Below, one piece after another: positions 52,018-62,303 of a stretch of DNA of 64,000 nucleotides. This stretch comes from Ulva prolifera (Eukaryota > Chlorophyta > Ulvophyceae > Ulvales > Ulvaceae), in NCBI GenBank assembly GCA_023078555.1, contig CM041202.1, forward strand, positions 4,522,022 through 4,586,021. Direction: 5' to 3'. Numbering within the stretch: the first letter of the stretch is position 1; every line of letters begins with the position of its first letter. A program made the translations under genes and the position numbers. The notes beneath the pieces are model-generated. The model ran no database searches. It worked only from the letters and a program-made list of their open reading frames with translations, and had not been told where the DNA came from.

Positions 52018-53304
52018 GGAGTGGGGGTTTTTTTTTTATATTGAACAGGATGTTCGACTTGCACCCTTCAACGACCGCATAGTAGCCAGAAACTCGTTCA
52101 CGTTTGTGACTACAATTGTTTAGATACGAGTTGATATCATGATAATGTCAGCTACGTCATGCAGTTGAGGCAAGGTTATGTAATAGGAATCCTTAGATCA
52201 ACCTGACACGAGACATCAAGTGTTGCAGCCTAGTCAACCACCGCAGCGTTTTGTTGACCTATGCGCGGCATGGGGCCGTCCGGCAACTTCATCTTTTGTG
52301 AGAAGAATGCCATTTAGTGACGTCGACTGTGTCCTGCTCGAGCGAAGCCACAACAAACCATTGGCAGCATTGCACTGGACGCGTAGAATTGGCGACACAA
52401 AGCAGCGCCTTCTTCACGGCAAGCAGAGCCGCCTCCTCCACCTCGTCTCGCCAACGCTAGGCCATGTTCAGCTGTTGAAGATACCTTAGTGGCGCTGTAT
52501 ACGATACGAAATGAAAGGGGAGCACCGGTAACGCGTAACGCCGGCCTTCAGTGCCGTGGACACACCTCGCTATAGCGCATAACGCAGGCCTGAAGTGTCA
52601 AAATGTCAGGGATCATATTGTCTGCCAATGTTCACCGTTCTACTGATACATCAGTTTACTTCAGGAGCACAAGCAGTCCCTGGTGCATTGAGGTGGGTGC
52701 ATCGCATCATGGTGTTGTCCTGGTTAGCTGCCCTACATGTTGAAAACTGGTCTGTATCGATGTTACAGCTGACCAACAATGGAAGAGTTGCGATAGGTAA
52801 ACAACACAAGCACCGCAGCGTGCTTATGTATGTTCCACATACCAGGCCTAATGCCTGTGATATACTGCTCTCTCGACAGCATACACACATCCGTGTGTCC
52901 AGATCCTTCTGTTAGGTCGAGGTCTGTCTGTCGTGAGGTGGCACCTCACTCTGGCGCAGGCTGGGCATTGTAACTAGTTGCGTTTGATGTGCACAACTTT
53001 TCAGAATTGTTAATCATAAAATTCACAATGTAAAACTTATGTACAACCTCATGTTCGTGTCTGAAAATTTTGAAAGATTGTGCACACGAAATGCGAGCAT
53101 ACAAAGCATCGCGCGCTGACTCTCGATGTGGCTACGAGTGCACAATGTTGACCAGCTCAATCACATGACCACACTTGCGCTAACGACTGAACGATTCGAT
53201 CTCAAATTGGAAGTACGCTTAATCATGCACAAGAACACAACTTAGAGCGCTTTAATTAGGTGCTTATATCACTACTTGCGTGCTAGGCGACTAAGCCGCG
53301 CTCT
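52018..53304. other. Unassigned region downstream of the kinase
   Basis: Begins with a T-run (52027-52037) after the stop codon. It includes a short ORF at 52220-52489 (QPPQRFVDLCAAWG...) without known motifs. Probably kinase 3' sequence and intergenic DNA. Confidence 0.45.
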
Positions 53305-53880
53305 GTGAACTTCTCAGGTTCACATGCTCACATGTCAGACTCAGCAATGCATGCGCTAGTGTGCACAGGCTACGGGCAGGTCACAGCCCAAGCCCTTGCG
53401 TCACGCACCGCGGCGGCTCGTGCCAAGTTGGAACACAGAATGTACTCAACAAGTGTCCGACTCATCTTTTTCGGCATGCCCGTTATACTCCGACTCCAGG
53501 ATATCGGGACTCGTATAAGACTAATTAGACCACGGATCCTCATTAATATTGTCCGGCATGCATGGCACGACTGAGCACAGACTCCGCGCACTCAGCGTTT
53601 AAAGTCGTATACATACACTTATACACCACAACTTACTGATATTCCCGCAGATGATCGGGATATCATTGAGGTGCTCGCATTCTGTGTGGCATCTTGGCGA
53701 GGCCAGCATTAGCAGGGGGGTAGTCCTGGGCGCATTCACAGCAGTATTTATATTGCGCGCTTGCTGGGTCCGACACATTAGCTACTGATCGGATGGGGAG
53801 CAACCATTTATGCACTCTGTTCTGATTTTGACTATCACGCATTCTTAAACCTTGACTCTCTTGTCATAAATTCTAGTGCT
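53305..53880 (+). repeat. Divergent family I LTR, copy 2
   Basis: Core similarity to other family I LTRs: CTTGGCGAGGCCAGCATTAG, CAGGGGGGTAGTCCTGGGCGC, AGTATTTATATTGCGCGC and CTTGCTGGGTCC (about 53690-53790). The ends are approximate and no polypurine tract or TSD was found. Confidence 0.55.
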
Positions 53881-55300
53881 CACATCGGTCCCCGCGCCGG
53901 ATACATATCCCTTTAACTTCCCAGCATCAGGCACATCGAGGTCCGCTCAGTGACCACGGACAACTATTCCTGGACACTGTCTAGGCCGTGGCGCCTCTCT
54001 AGGCCGTGGCGCATGCTAGCTTCCAGACGTTTCTAGGTGCTGAGTCACATTTCAAGACTACACAGAAGACTGTTCCTTCACAGGCCATGGACGTGCCCTA
54101 GTGATGTCTATGCCGGCGGGTGTGCAGTCTGTCATGCCTTTCTTGCAAATGCGGCTGTACAATGCAAACATTGCAGCAATGTGCATCTAGCGTGGCCCAT
54201 ACGCCACAATGTATGCTCCGCTTTTTGCAGCGGTTCGTCATAAAGTGAATCTTAAATTAATGACAGATCAGCTTGATGATGGCATTTGGTTTTATAGCGG
54301 CTTTCTTATCGGATGTGCTGGTGCCGTTGTATCCGAGCGCGCGTTGATCCAAAATTCGAGGTTCAACAGCAACTGAGACGCGATGGAGACGCTACGCCTG
54401 CTCTAAAAATTATCAAGGACGAACATCGTGCTGTGTGTTGCAAGGACAAAGCAAGCAAGGCAGGTGGCACCGCGAGCAACAACATTGTGCCGTGTGTGTG
54501 CGTAACCATGCTGCGATTTGCCCCAGGCCTGGGCCAGGGCATCACTGTACCTGATGCAGATGCAAGCGAACGTGGCTTATGACCGCATACAACACCCCCA
54601 AACAGATCCATCCTCCAGCCGCCCAAAATTATTTGTAGCCAGGTTTGTGTAGATGGACGTCCGACTGGAGGCCAATCTGCAGGGGGTGGAACGGTGACTG
54701 GTACATTGGGCCACGGCCGAGGACCGGCGGGGGCGGCAACGAGGCCTCGCCTAACGACCAAACGACGACGTGACTCCGACGAGCACGCACTGCGGTGTAT
54801 GATGTCGTGCACCTCGCCTGCCTCGCCGACAGCCGCTTCAGCGACGGCGCGGCGATCCAGGATCGGCGATCCAGGACCATTCCACGACAGTGAGTTGGCT
54901 TTGACGCCGCGGTGGATGACTTGTGAGTGCTCTCATTGTTGAGCGTTGGTAGTAGTCGTGCCAAGGGTGGTTGTTGCGGGTGGTCTGCTCGGACCTTGGG
55001 TTGTTGTCCGGCTGACGCGCGTGCTAGCATATTGCAGCTTTGGTACAACATAGATAGGTAAGCAGGCCGGGTAGGCACCACGGCCCGCAATGTGTCTCCC
55101 GTACCACTCACCGCTAATAATTTCCCAACAACCATGTAAATCATGCATGTGGCATTAGGGATACAGTCACCGGGAACCGAACTTCACCAGACAAGGCAAC
55201 AATGACAACAAACGCCTGCTCTACCACATCGACCAGCCTTTACGTCAATGTGCAAATAGTTTCCACAACTGCAGGTATGACACCGGAACCATGGAAATTC
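53881..55300. other. Unassigned region
   Basis: No gene recognised. ORFs at 54313-54582 (plus) and 54629-55144 (minus) overlap and lack motifs. A short direct repeat GGCGATCCAGGAYC lies near 54860-54885. Confidence 0.4.
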
Positions 55301-55301
55301 G

Positions 55302-55335
55302 TATCTAACAAAGGCGTTAACGCCTTTGTTAGATA
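55302..55335. repeat. Perfect 34-bp palindrome with extra half-arm
   Basis: Arm TATCTAACAAAGGCGTT (55302-55318) is followed directly by its exact complement (55319-55335) with no spacer. A third partial arm, ACGCCTTTGTTAGAG, follows at 55336-55350. Confidence 0.92.
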
Positions 55336-55544
55336 ACGCCTTTGTTAGAGAATTCTCTTTGAACGGTGCAGCGCAAACGACCAGCCGCGCGGCACCGTCC
55401 ACAAAGTCGTGCTGTGCCTTGCTCGGTAATATATGTACCTCAGTATGTCTGCAGTTGGGTGATGTGTGCGCACGGGTGATGTGTGCGCTGCACACGCTGA
55501 CCTTTCACATTCAAATGATGTGTGCGCGCACGAAAATCATGAAG

Positions 55545-55705
55545 TTACACATACCGGGACATTGTATGGCAAAGCAGACAAACACATCAAGCCAAACCAT
55601 TGACCAGTTGCCACACAACCAACCATCAAAGCTCACCTCAACCAACAACCCGGGCAACAGCCAAGTACAACTACATCAAATGCTCCGTGATCGTGCGTGA
55701 GTTTC
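55545..55705 (-). mobile_element. LINE 3' tail, subfamily b
   Basis: AAGTTACACATACCGGGACA then TTGTATGGCAAAGCAGACAAACACATCAAGCC-like sequence. It shares the CCGGG and AACACATC variants with LINE copy 2 (58384) and differs from the CTGG/CAACATC tails in 2-24 kb. The right limit is approximate and no clear target duplication is seen. Confidence 0.8.
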
Positions 55706-55734
55706 GTATGGATCAGGATCCACCATGTAGTGGC

Positions 55735-56506
55735 GGCGCCGGAAAAGCTAATGGGGCCTTTCAGGAAGGTGAATCGAGTGGCCTACCCCTCAGACCAACA
55801 GCCCAAATGCACGGCAAACAAGCCCCACATACACACACGTACACTGTGCTAATCTCATCGAAAATTCAGAAAATCTGCGGGGTGGAGGGCCCACCTGCCA
55901 GATGCGTTTGTCTTGCCCCTAGAGCAGAATCGAAGGCGCCCTGTGGTGGGTGATAAAGTTACACATACCGGGCAAGGCGCCCTGTGGTGGGTAGGCCTAC
56001 TGAGACCGCAACCAGCCCCGATCACACAGATTGGCTGGTATCCCGCTGAAAATCTCCCAGTGTAAAGATAACCCACTGGCCTGTGAATCCACAAAATCCC
56101 GCCAGTACCGGACTCTGTACCAGCCTAGTGGCGTTGCAGACTTCCGGACCTCGCGGCCACCACGACGGCGTTCAGAAATCACAGCAGCACCACTCAGATG
56201 TGTTGAAATCTAATTTTGGCAAGCGCACTAGCCATGAGCAGCTCGAGAACCTGTGTTACTACGGCATTCAACATGTCATGCCGGCCCGCACAATGCACCA
56301 TACGACCTGTGCGAGGATCATGAGACTCACAAAAACGCCCTCTATTCAATCAGGCCATCCACGCCTGCTCTCGTGCACTTTAACTGCATACAACATGCAC
56401 ATACATAGAGTGCGTGCTAGTGCGCTGCTTGTGCAGCCTCTGCCCACCTCTGATACTGCTTATGGTGATGTTTATGTTGAAAGGCCCGGCTAGCGTTTGG
56501 GGCACC
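55735..56506. mobile_element. Non-autonomous TIR element, copy 2
   Basis: The left end GGCGCCGGAAAAGCTAATGG then GGCCTTTCA pairs with the right end TGAAAGGCCCGGCTAGCG then TTTGGGGCACC. Homologous along its length to 3834-4581. It contains a 22-bp LINE tail plus a 19-bp duplication (55952-55992). Confidence 0.72.
55952..55973 (-). mobile_element. Extremely short LINE insertion (22 bp)
   Basis: GATAAAGTTACACATACCGGGC lies between two copies of the 19-bp AAGGCGCCCTGTGGTGGGT (55933-55951 and 55974-55992). The paralogous empty site in copy 1 (about 4010-4030) has a single copy. It is the LINE 3' terminus alone. Confidence 0.93.
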
Positions 56507-56695
56507 GGTGGGAGAAGCTTCCATGTCATGCATCGTGAAATTGTTATTATCGCAATGACATCCGAACTCAGAGAACAATTTGTTGTTGGTTGCGGTTAGT
56601 TGCCGTTCATTTCGGTGCTCTGCCATACAGTTTGTCTCATGCAATTTGTACACACGACGGTGAGACCCCAACATCACGGCATGTCGGCTCGGGTG

Positions 56696-57545
56696 TGTTG
56701 AGGTCTCTAAGTCGCCGGGATGGAACGGACCTACGGTGCTGCACGAGGACAGCTGAATAAATGGGCTAAACGCCGCAGCACGAAGGCTGTACAGGCAGAC
56801 AGAAATAGAACAAACAGGCGAAAAGAGGCAAGAAGTCAGTACAATGTGATGCACGAATGGGTGGCGCCCCAACCAGATCACTGTAAAAACGTGCCTGGTC
56901 CCAGCAAGCGCTCGGTATAAATACCAATGGTGTGTGCGCCCAGGTCAATCCCCTTGTCAGAGCTGGCCTCGCCGGATCGCGCAGAGCGCAGACCCAAGAT
57001 CCCGAGTAACTGCGGGAGAAAGTAAACATGTGGCCTTCGGAGCCTGAAGGCTGATCGCACACTGATTTCGTGCTCGATGTGGGTGCCGTGCCTGCTAACA
57101 GCGGGCATGCATGCGAAGCCCCAAGGCTGCCGCTCAACATGCGTGAGTTCGCAAATAAACATGGGAGGTCTGCATGCGACCCGGTCTTTAAGATACCAGT
57201 CTGGCTTGGGTAGGACATGACCGCTAATGTGCTGGTCCAGGTAATCCGATATAATACAGTGCCAACTAAGCATGGCTGTGTAAGGCCGAGTTGGTGCACT
57301 CGTAGCCACGTCCAGTAAGGTGTCTGGCATACACGTATCATTGTGATTCGAGTGTGCAGGACGCGGTACATAAATTGCGTGCACATATGTGCATAATAAA
57401 AATTAACGTGGTATATAATGTATAAGTGGCGTTGTACAAACGCCAGTCCAACTTACGAGGGTACATGTTGTGGTCTTCGCTGCAGCCTTAGGTGTCTACA
57501 GGTGTGCCGCGCCAGCATGCGCCCAGTGAGATGTATCTCACAACA
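56696..57545 (-). repeat. Family I LTR, copy 3 (850 bp)
   Basis: The plus strand reads TGTTGAGGTCTC...TATCTCACAACA. On the minus strand it starts TGTTGTGAGATAC after the polypurine tract AAGGGGGGAGG (57546-57556 complement). The core promoter is GGTATTTATACCGAGCGC-like (complement of 56905-56930). It is the 3' LTR of a minus-strand element whose internal sequence lies to the right. Confidence 0.8.
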
Positions 57546-57736
57546 CCTCCCCCCTTAAGAGAGGAGCGAAGCTCAACAAGCGAAGCACAGAAATGCTGGC
57601 GAGACCACACATGAAAAAGGCATCATGCTAGATGGCAAGTGAACATAAAAATAACACGAAGGGCAAAGCCTGTGGAGCAGGGACGACGTCGGGACTTTGT
57701 AACAAGTGCCGGCGCCGTGACTGCCTTGCAAACAAG

Positions 57737-58047
57737 TTACATCATGTCCGAGAAGGCCACGATCAAGTCATCTAAGTAGTGACCCAAAACATGGCCATGA
57801 GAATGCGTGGCAAATTCGATAAAGTCATGAAGCGTGCGCTCACGAATGCGAGCAGCCATCACCACCGTGCGCTCGGCACTAAGAATGCCGCAAAGACGGC
57901 GCTCAAATTCGTCGATGCTGCCAGCAGCCGCGGAAATATGGAGGTCGTCCTTCATAATTCTGTCAATGTTGACCAGGAGTCTCTTAAGCCTGCCATCCGC
58001 CAACGCGGCTTCTCCTGGTAAGTCTGGCAAGGAAGCCACTGCACAAC
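57737..58047 (-). CDS. Family I 3' small ORF, probable spliced exon
   Basis: After TTGTGCAG (about 58043) it reads SLPDLPGEAALADGRLKRL, LVNIDRIMKDDLHISAA, IDEFERRLCGILSAERTV, ARIRERTLHDFIEFA and LGHYLDDLIVAFSDMM, then stops 191 bp before the LTR. The counterpart in element E (31583-31844) has the same acceptor-like start and L..N...(I/L)M.D pattern. The open frame extends to 58189 with hydrophobic stretches, but without an ATG at its start. Function unknown. Confidence 0.5.
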
Positions 58048-58285
58048 GGCAGAGGTGAGCGATGAGATGCCACAATATAGGCGCGCCGAGGCAATCGCGC
58101 ACCGAGCAAAAACACCCAGATGCGGCGCCAAATGAAATAAACAACCCCATAAGGACCTGTAGAGAGAATAAACATAATGGTACACTCAAGGCAAGTAAGA
58201 TGCGAGTCGCTGCTGTGCTGGGGCTCCACCCAGTGAAATTCCGTGCCCAGCATGACGAGTGCTGTGGGGGTGGCAGTGATGGTTC

Positions 58286-58370
58286 CTATGTGATCTTTCA
58301 CCCATGGCTTTGATGTGCCGGTGGATGCTTTTCTGGGTTGAGAGCTCTGTTCACGGAGGGTTTGAGGTTT
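58286..58370 (+). mobile_element. LINE 3'-region fragment, opposite orientation
   Basis: TTTCACCCATGGCTTTGATG, GCCGGTGGATGCTTTTCTGG and GTTGAGAGCTCTGTTC match the LINE ORF end in plus orientation, directly beside the 3' end of LINE copy 2 in minus orientation. The terminal AACTTA of this fragment is missing. Confidence 0.75.
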
Positions 58371-58561
58371 TTCAAGTTTTTCAAGTTACACATACCGGGC
58401 CATTGTATGGCAAAGCAAATAAACACATCAAGCCAACACACGCAACAAGCTAACAAGCCAAGCGAGCGGCCGCCATTCGAGCAACCCCAAGAACGCATCC
58501 CAACAAACAACCCGGACACCAACCAAAAACAAGTGCATCAAACGCTCCAGGAACAGAGCTC

Positions 58562-59585
58562 TCAACCCAGAAAGGCATCCACCGGCACATCAAGGCCTTG
58601 GGTGAAATGCTTGCTGCACGACCGGGCGACGGCCGTCAGCGTGTGCGCATACATTTCCGCATTGCCCTTCTGCAGCACACACGACAGCAAATTGTACGCA
58701 TTCATCACAAACACCGACTTGGAGACGCGGCCTGATGCCGCAGCAATTTCACCCAACTCCCGGATGTACTCCTCCGCCCGCGGCGCGAGCTTCCCATAGG
58801 ACTCAATAGCAAACGGAACAAACTCATACTGCGGCTTATCGGCAAAGTTCTCCCAAAGATTCCGCTTGAGCTTCTCCGCGACCTTCGCCGCTAAGGCATC
58901 CTCCCTATGCGACCCCTTACGCAAGCATCCTTCCCAAGCGGATGCGTCACCGTCACGTCCACCATGACATGACGCCCCCCTGGCAGGATGGCGAGGATGT
59001 CAGCCCTGTGCCGCCCCACTTTCCCTGCTCCGGTATCCCCATGCACGCCGGCGTACGGCGGCTCCATGCTCGTGGGCACCCCAGCACAAGTGTGAACACG
59101 GCGCATTGCATAAGCAAATTTATCGTGGCGCGACGAAAGACACTTGTTGTTTCGGGTGCACAGCATAGCATGGTCTCCGCGTCCGATGCTCTCGCCGGAG
59201 CAATCGCACGGCGGCATCTCCACAGGGCCGCACACTCGCTCACCGAGGTGGTGGCGAAGGATGGTGGTGAGGGAGTGGTTACCGATGGTGGTGTCCAGCC
59301 GCCGCCGGCCGGGGAGGGCGGACAAGAAGGCGCTACCGGGGGCGCCGCGGGCACTGCGCACACGAGCAGCACCGAGCCTGCCTGCCTCCGTGTTCAAGTC
59401 CATCCCGGCCAGGAAAACCTTGCCGGCCTTGTCACCCATGGACCTGGACACCGCATGCTGCAAAAAGGGAAGAACATGACGCACGCCTTTGCTGGAGATG
59501 TCCGCTAGTGAGCCACCATCGATCTTCCCGGAGACCTTCGTGACCCACTCCTCGACGTCGGGCAAGATGCCGCGGACGCAGTCCC
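58562..59585 (-). pseudogene. LINE copy 2 C-terminal region (CCHC, RLE)
   Basis: Two frames (58562-58924 and 58891-59565) carry LPDVEEWVTKVSGKIDGG, SALPGRRRLDTTIGN, PCDCSGES...GDHAMLCTRNN...SRHDKF (CCHC), HRADILAILPGGRHVMVDVTV (RLE) and FVPFAIESYGKLAPRAEEYI. A frameshift near 58900-58920 breaks it just after the nuclease motif. Confidence 0.85.
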
Positions 59586-59934
59586 TGTCAGAAACGCTCT
59601 GTATTTGCAGGTTAGACGCACAGTCTTAAGTCAGGTCAGGCAGCCAGCATTCCATACCTGCTGCGCACAGAGGTGGAACCGAGGAATGCGAGGGGAAGAC
59701 CAAGATACAGCTAGTACCGTGAAACAGTGATAACAATGGTTACAGGTCTCAGTGTGCACATCCTTGCATGCACACTGAACGCTCAAGGTTACGGCGGGAA
59801 ACCCTCGCATGATCTCTCTCACTATATCGAGACAATCCCGGCTGGCGGCTTACCCCTGCACTGGATCCGCGGATCGTCCGTGCATGGGTGCACCTGTCAC
59901 CACACTGCTGCCCGCAGGCTCATGCATTGTGACA
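59586..59934 (-). repeat. Solo LTR of copia A in LINE copy 2 (349 bp)
   Basis: TGTCAGAAACGC...GCATTGTGACA, the same length as the LTR at 16952-17300 and in opposite orientation. It is flanked by GTCCC at 59581-59585 and 59935-59939. Confidence 0.94.
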
Positions 59935-59939
59935 GTCCC

Positions 59940-62127
59940 AGACGTGCTCCAGGACCGGCGCGGCCGGCCCGTCAAGCCGCTGGAACACGGCGGGGCTGTC
60001 AGCGACGACCCGGTGAGCCAACGCGACGCCGGTGAGCTACGCATCTTTCGCCTCAACTGGGTGGGTCATGCGCAACCCAAGGCCGCCGTGGCGAATCGGC
60101 AACAACATCTGCTGCACTGCCGAGCTCATCTGCACGAGCGCGCCAGACAGATCCTGCGTGACCGGCACCTGCGCAATGCTCGCCACCGCGGCGACGACAG
60201 CGCCTTCGAGGGCGCGTGTCGATTCGGCCAGGAGCTCCCACCTCGTGGTGCGCTGGTGGTGCACCAAGCGGACAACAAACGACTGCCGGAGCAGCATCAG
60301 CTGCACCTGCTTGGTGACCGGCAAGCGCATGAGCAGATCGACCTCCCCGATTGCCTTCGCGGCAGCGGCTTTCAGCCGCGCACGGACGAAGTCGTCAGTG
60401 CCGACGTGGGTGCCGACCACTGTGATGCCGTCCTCTCTGTGAGGCACTCCGGTGGACTGCTGGACGGCACGACACTCCTCATGCGCCTCGGCACAAGGCG
60501 CAAACACGCCACTGTTGCCCGGCACGATGGTGAGGCTGACCGAGCGCGCGCTGCCCGGACCGTCCCCGCAGAGGCGGCCCAGGAGCTTGCGCAACGCAGA
60601 CCCGCGGCCCACGGCAGTGAAGTCATCGAGATACGACATGGTGGGCGCCTCCGGGACTGCTGCCGCAAGCGCCGTCAAGACTTCCTGGAAGCCCAACGCA
60701 AACAGTAGCGGCCCCAGCGGGTCGCCCTGCCGCACCCCATGCTGCGATTCGATCACAGTGCCGCTGGCGGCACCCACCACATGGAGTTGGGTGGCAGCAC
60801 CGTACCTGAATTGGAAGAACGGGAGCAGCTCCGGCAGCGCTTTCAAAACCCCGCGCGCGACGGCCGTGCGGTAGATCTCGTTAAAAGCATTCCGCATGTC
60901 CGCCGTCAGCGCGATGGCGTGGGGGTCCTTCTCCAGCGCCGCCGCGACGCTATGCGCCACTGCTTCCGTCCCGCCGGCCGTGCCGACGCCCACCTGCAGG
61001 GGCGCAAGGTCCCGCCCTGCGGCTTTGCCGACAGCCTCGATCGCGCACATCGCTGCAAGGCGGTACCAGACCTCGCCGATGACGATGGGCCGGACACCTC
61101 CTGTCTGCTTTTGGAGAGCGAGGAGCTTCGAGTCGAGGAGTCCGCACTCGCGGGGCAGCATACCGGACAGCATCACAAAATCAAGGGCCGCTTGGAACCC
61201 CCGGGCAGTACCCCCAGTGACCGCAAGGATCATTTCAAAGGTCCAACCCGAGGGGCCCCCAGCTCGGCCTTTTTTGTGGTTCTTGATGCGGTCAAGCACA
61301 TGCACAAGCAGGGTGCTGTCAATCTGAAGAGCTGGCACGTCGCACTCGAGAGGCGGCGGCGGCGCCGCCGCCGGGTGCAACGCACGCAACTTCTCCATGA
61401 CGGCGGGGGACGTCGTGTCGGCCGGCTTCTCGTCGTTCAGGCGACGGGCGGCAATGTGGGTGCTCCCACCTTTCACTCGTGACTGCACTCGCTCTGCTAG
61501 ACGCGCTTCCTCAGTCATCTCCTTCCGCCGATGGGTCACCGATGGCACGAAGCCTCCCTCCTCGTCCTCCAGCTCCCCACACCGGTACTTGGCCATGATG
61601 GCCAGCATGCGTTTGTCACGCTTGTCGGTGTCGCTGCCACCTCGCGGCTCAGCAAGGACAAGCGAGGGGAGGCGGAGGAGTGCGGCGATGGGGGCTAGCA
61701 CCTGGTTCAACGCACTTCGGCCTCTTGCCTCTGCCGCAGCCGAAGAGATAGCCTCGAGGGCCTGGGCAAAGCAGAGGCTAAAGTCGCGGGTGAGCTGTTC
61801 TGACACTGCCCGCCTCGTGAACTTGCGAGTGGTGCCGCCGCCATGTTGTTGGCCTGTGCGTGGACAGGCTTGAGCCGCGCGCAGCCCTTTGTGCTTCCTT
61901 GGCGCTTGCTTCCGGCCGCCTCCGCGTCCCTTTGCCGCTCTGCCGGCGCCACCGCGGCTCGTGCCGGCGCCTGGGGCGGCGGCTGCGGGCCGGGCGTGCT
62001 GCTCGCGCGTGCCGGCACCCGCGCCAGGCGCTGACTGTTCCGCGGTGGCTGCAGGCGGGCCGGCAGGGGCGGGCTGGGCTGGCGGCGGGGGTGGTGGCGG
62101 GGGAAGGTCCGGCTGAGGCTGCTCCAC
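59940..62127 (-). pseudogene. LINE copy 2 ORF: N-terminal region and RT
   Basis: The open part is 60037-62127 (696 codons). A proline/alanine-rich N-terminus (MEQPQPDLPPPPPPP) is followed by a basic region (RKQAPRKHKG) and SEQLTRDFSLCFAQALEAIS. The RT is at about residues 270-560: KKGRAGGPSGWTFEMI, GVRPIVIGEVWYRLAA, LTADMRNAFNEI (Asp), VRQGDPLGPLLFALGF and MSYLDDF. A TAG at 60037-60039 ends it where copy 1 reads on. Coding resemblance continues to the solo LTR. No N-terminal endonuclease or clear zinc finger is seen. Confidence 0.88.
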
Positions 62128-62303
62128 GGGGTGCGCGGCGCCTGCGCTGGCTGTGGCTCCACGGTCGGCGGGTTCATCATTGGCGGGAATGTTGTGGGAT
62201 ATCCATATCTAGGCATCCAAGAATATATATGACATAATCAAGGGAGGAGTCATCTAACAAAGGACTCGTTGTTTCAGGTGCGCCGCAGTGGTAGAACATG
62301 TCG

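Larger units (their letters stand above)
58384..62195 (-). mobile_element. LINE copy 2 (RLE-type), near full length
   Basis: Extends from AAGTTACACATACC (3' end on the minus strand) to about 62195, beyond the proline-rich N-terminus of the ORF. It contains a solo copia A LTR (59586-59934). The 5' boundary and target duplication could not be set. It is the longest copy of the family here and defines its protein order. Confidence 0.85.
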
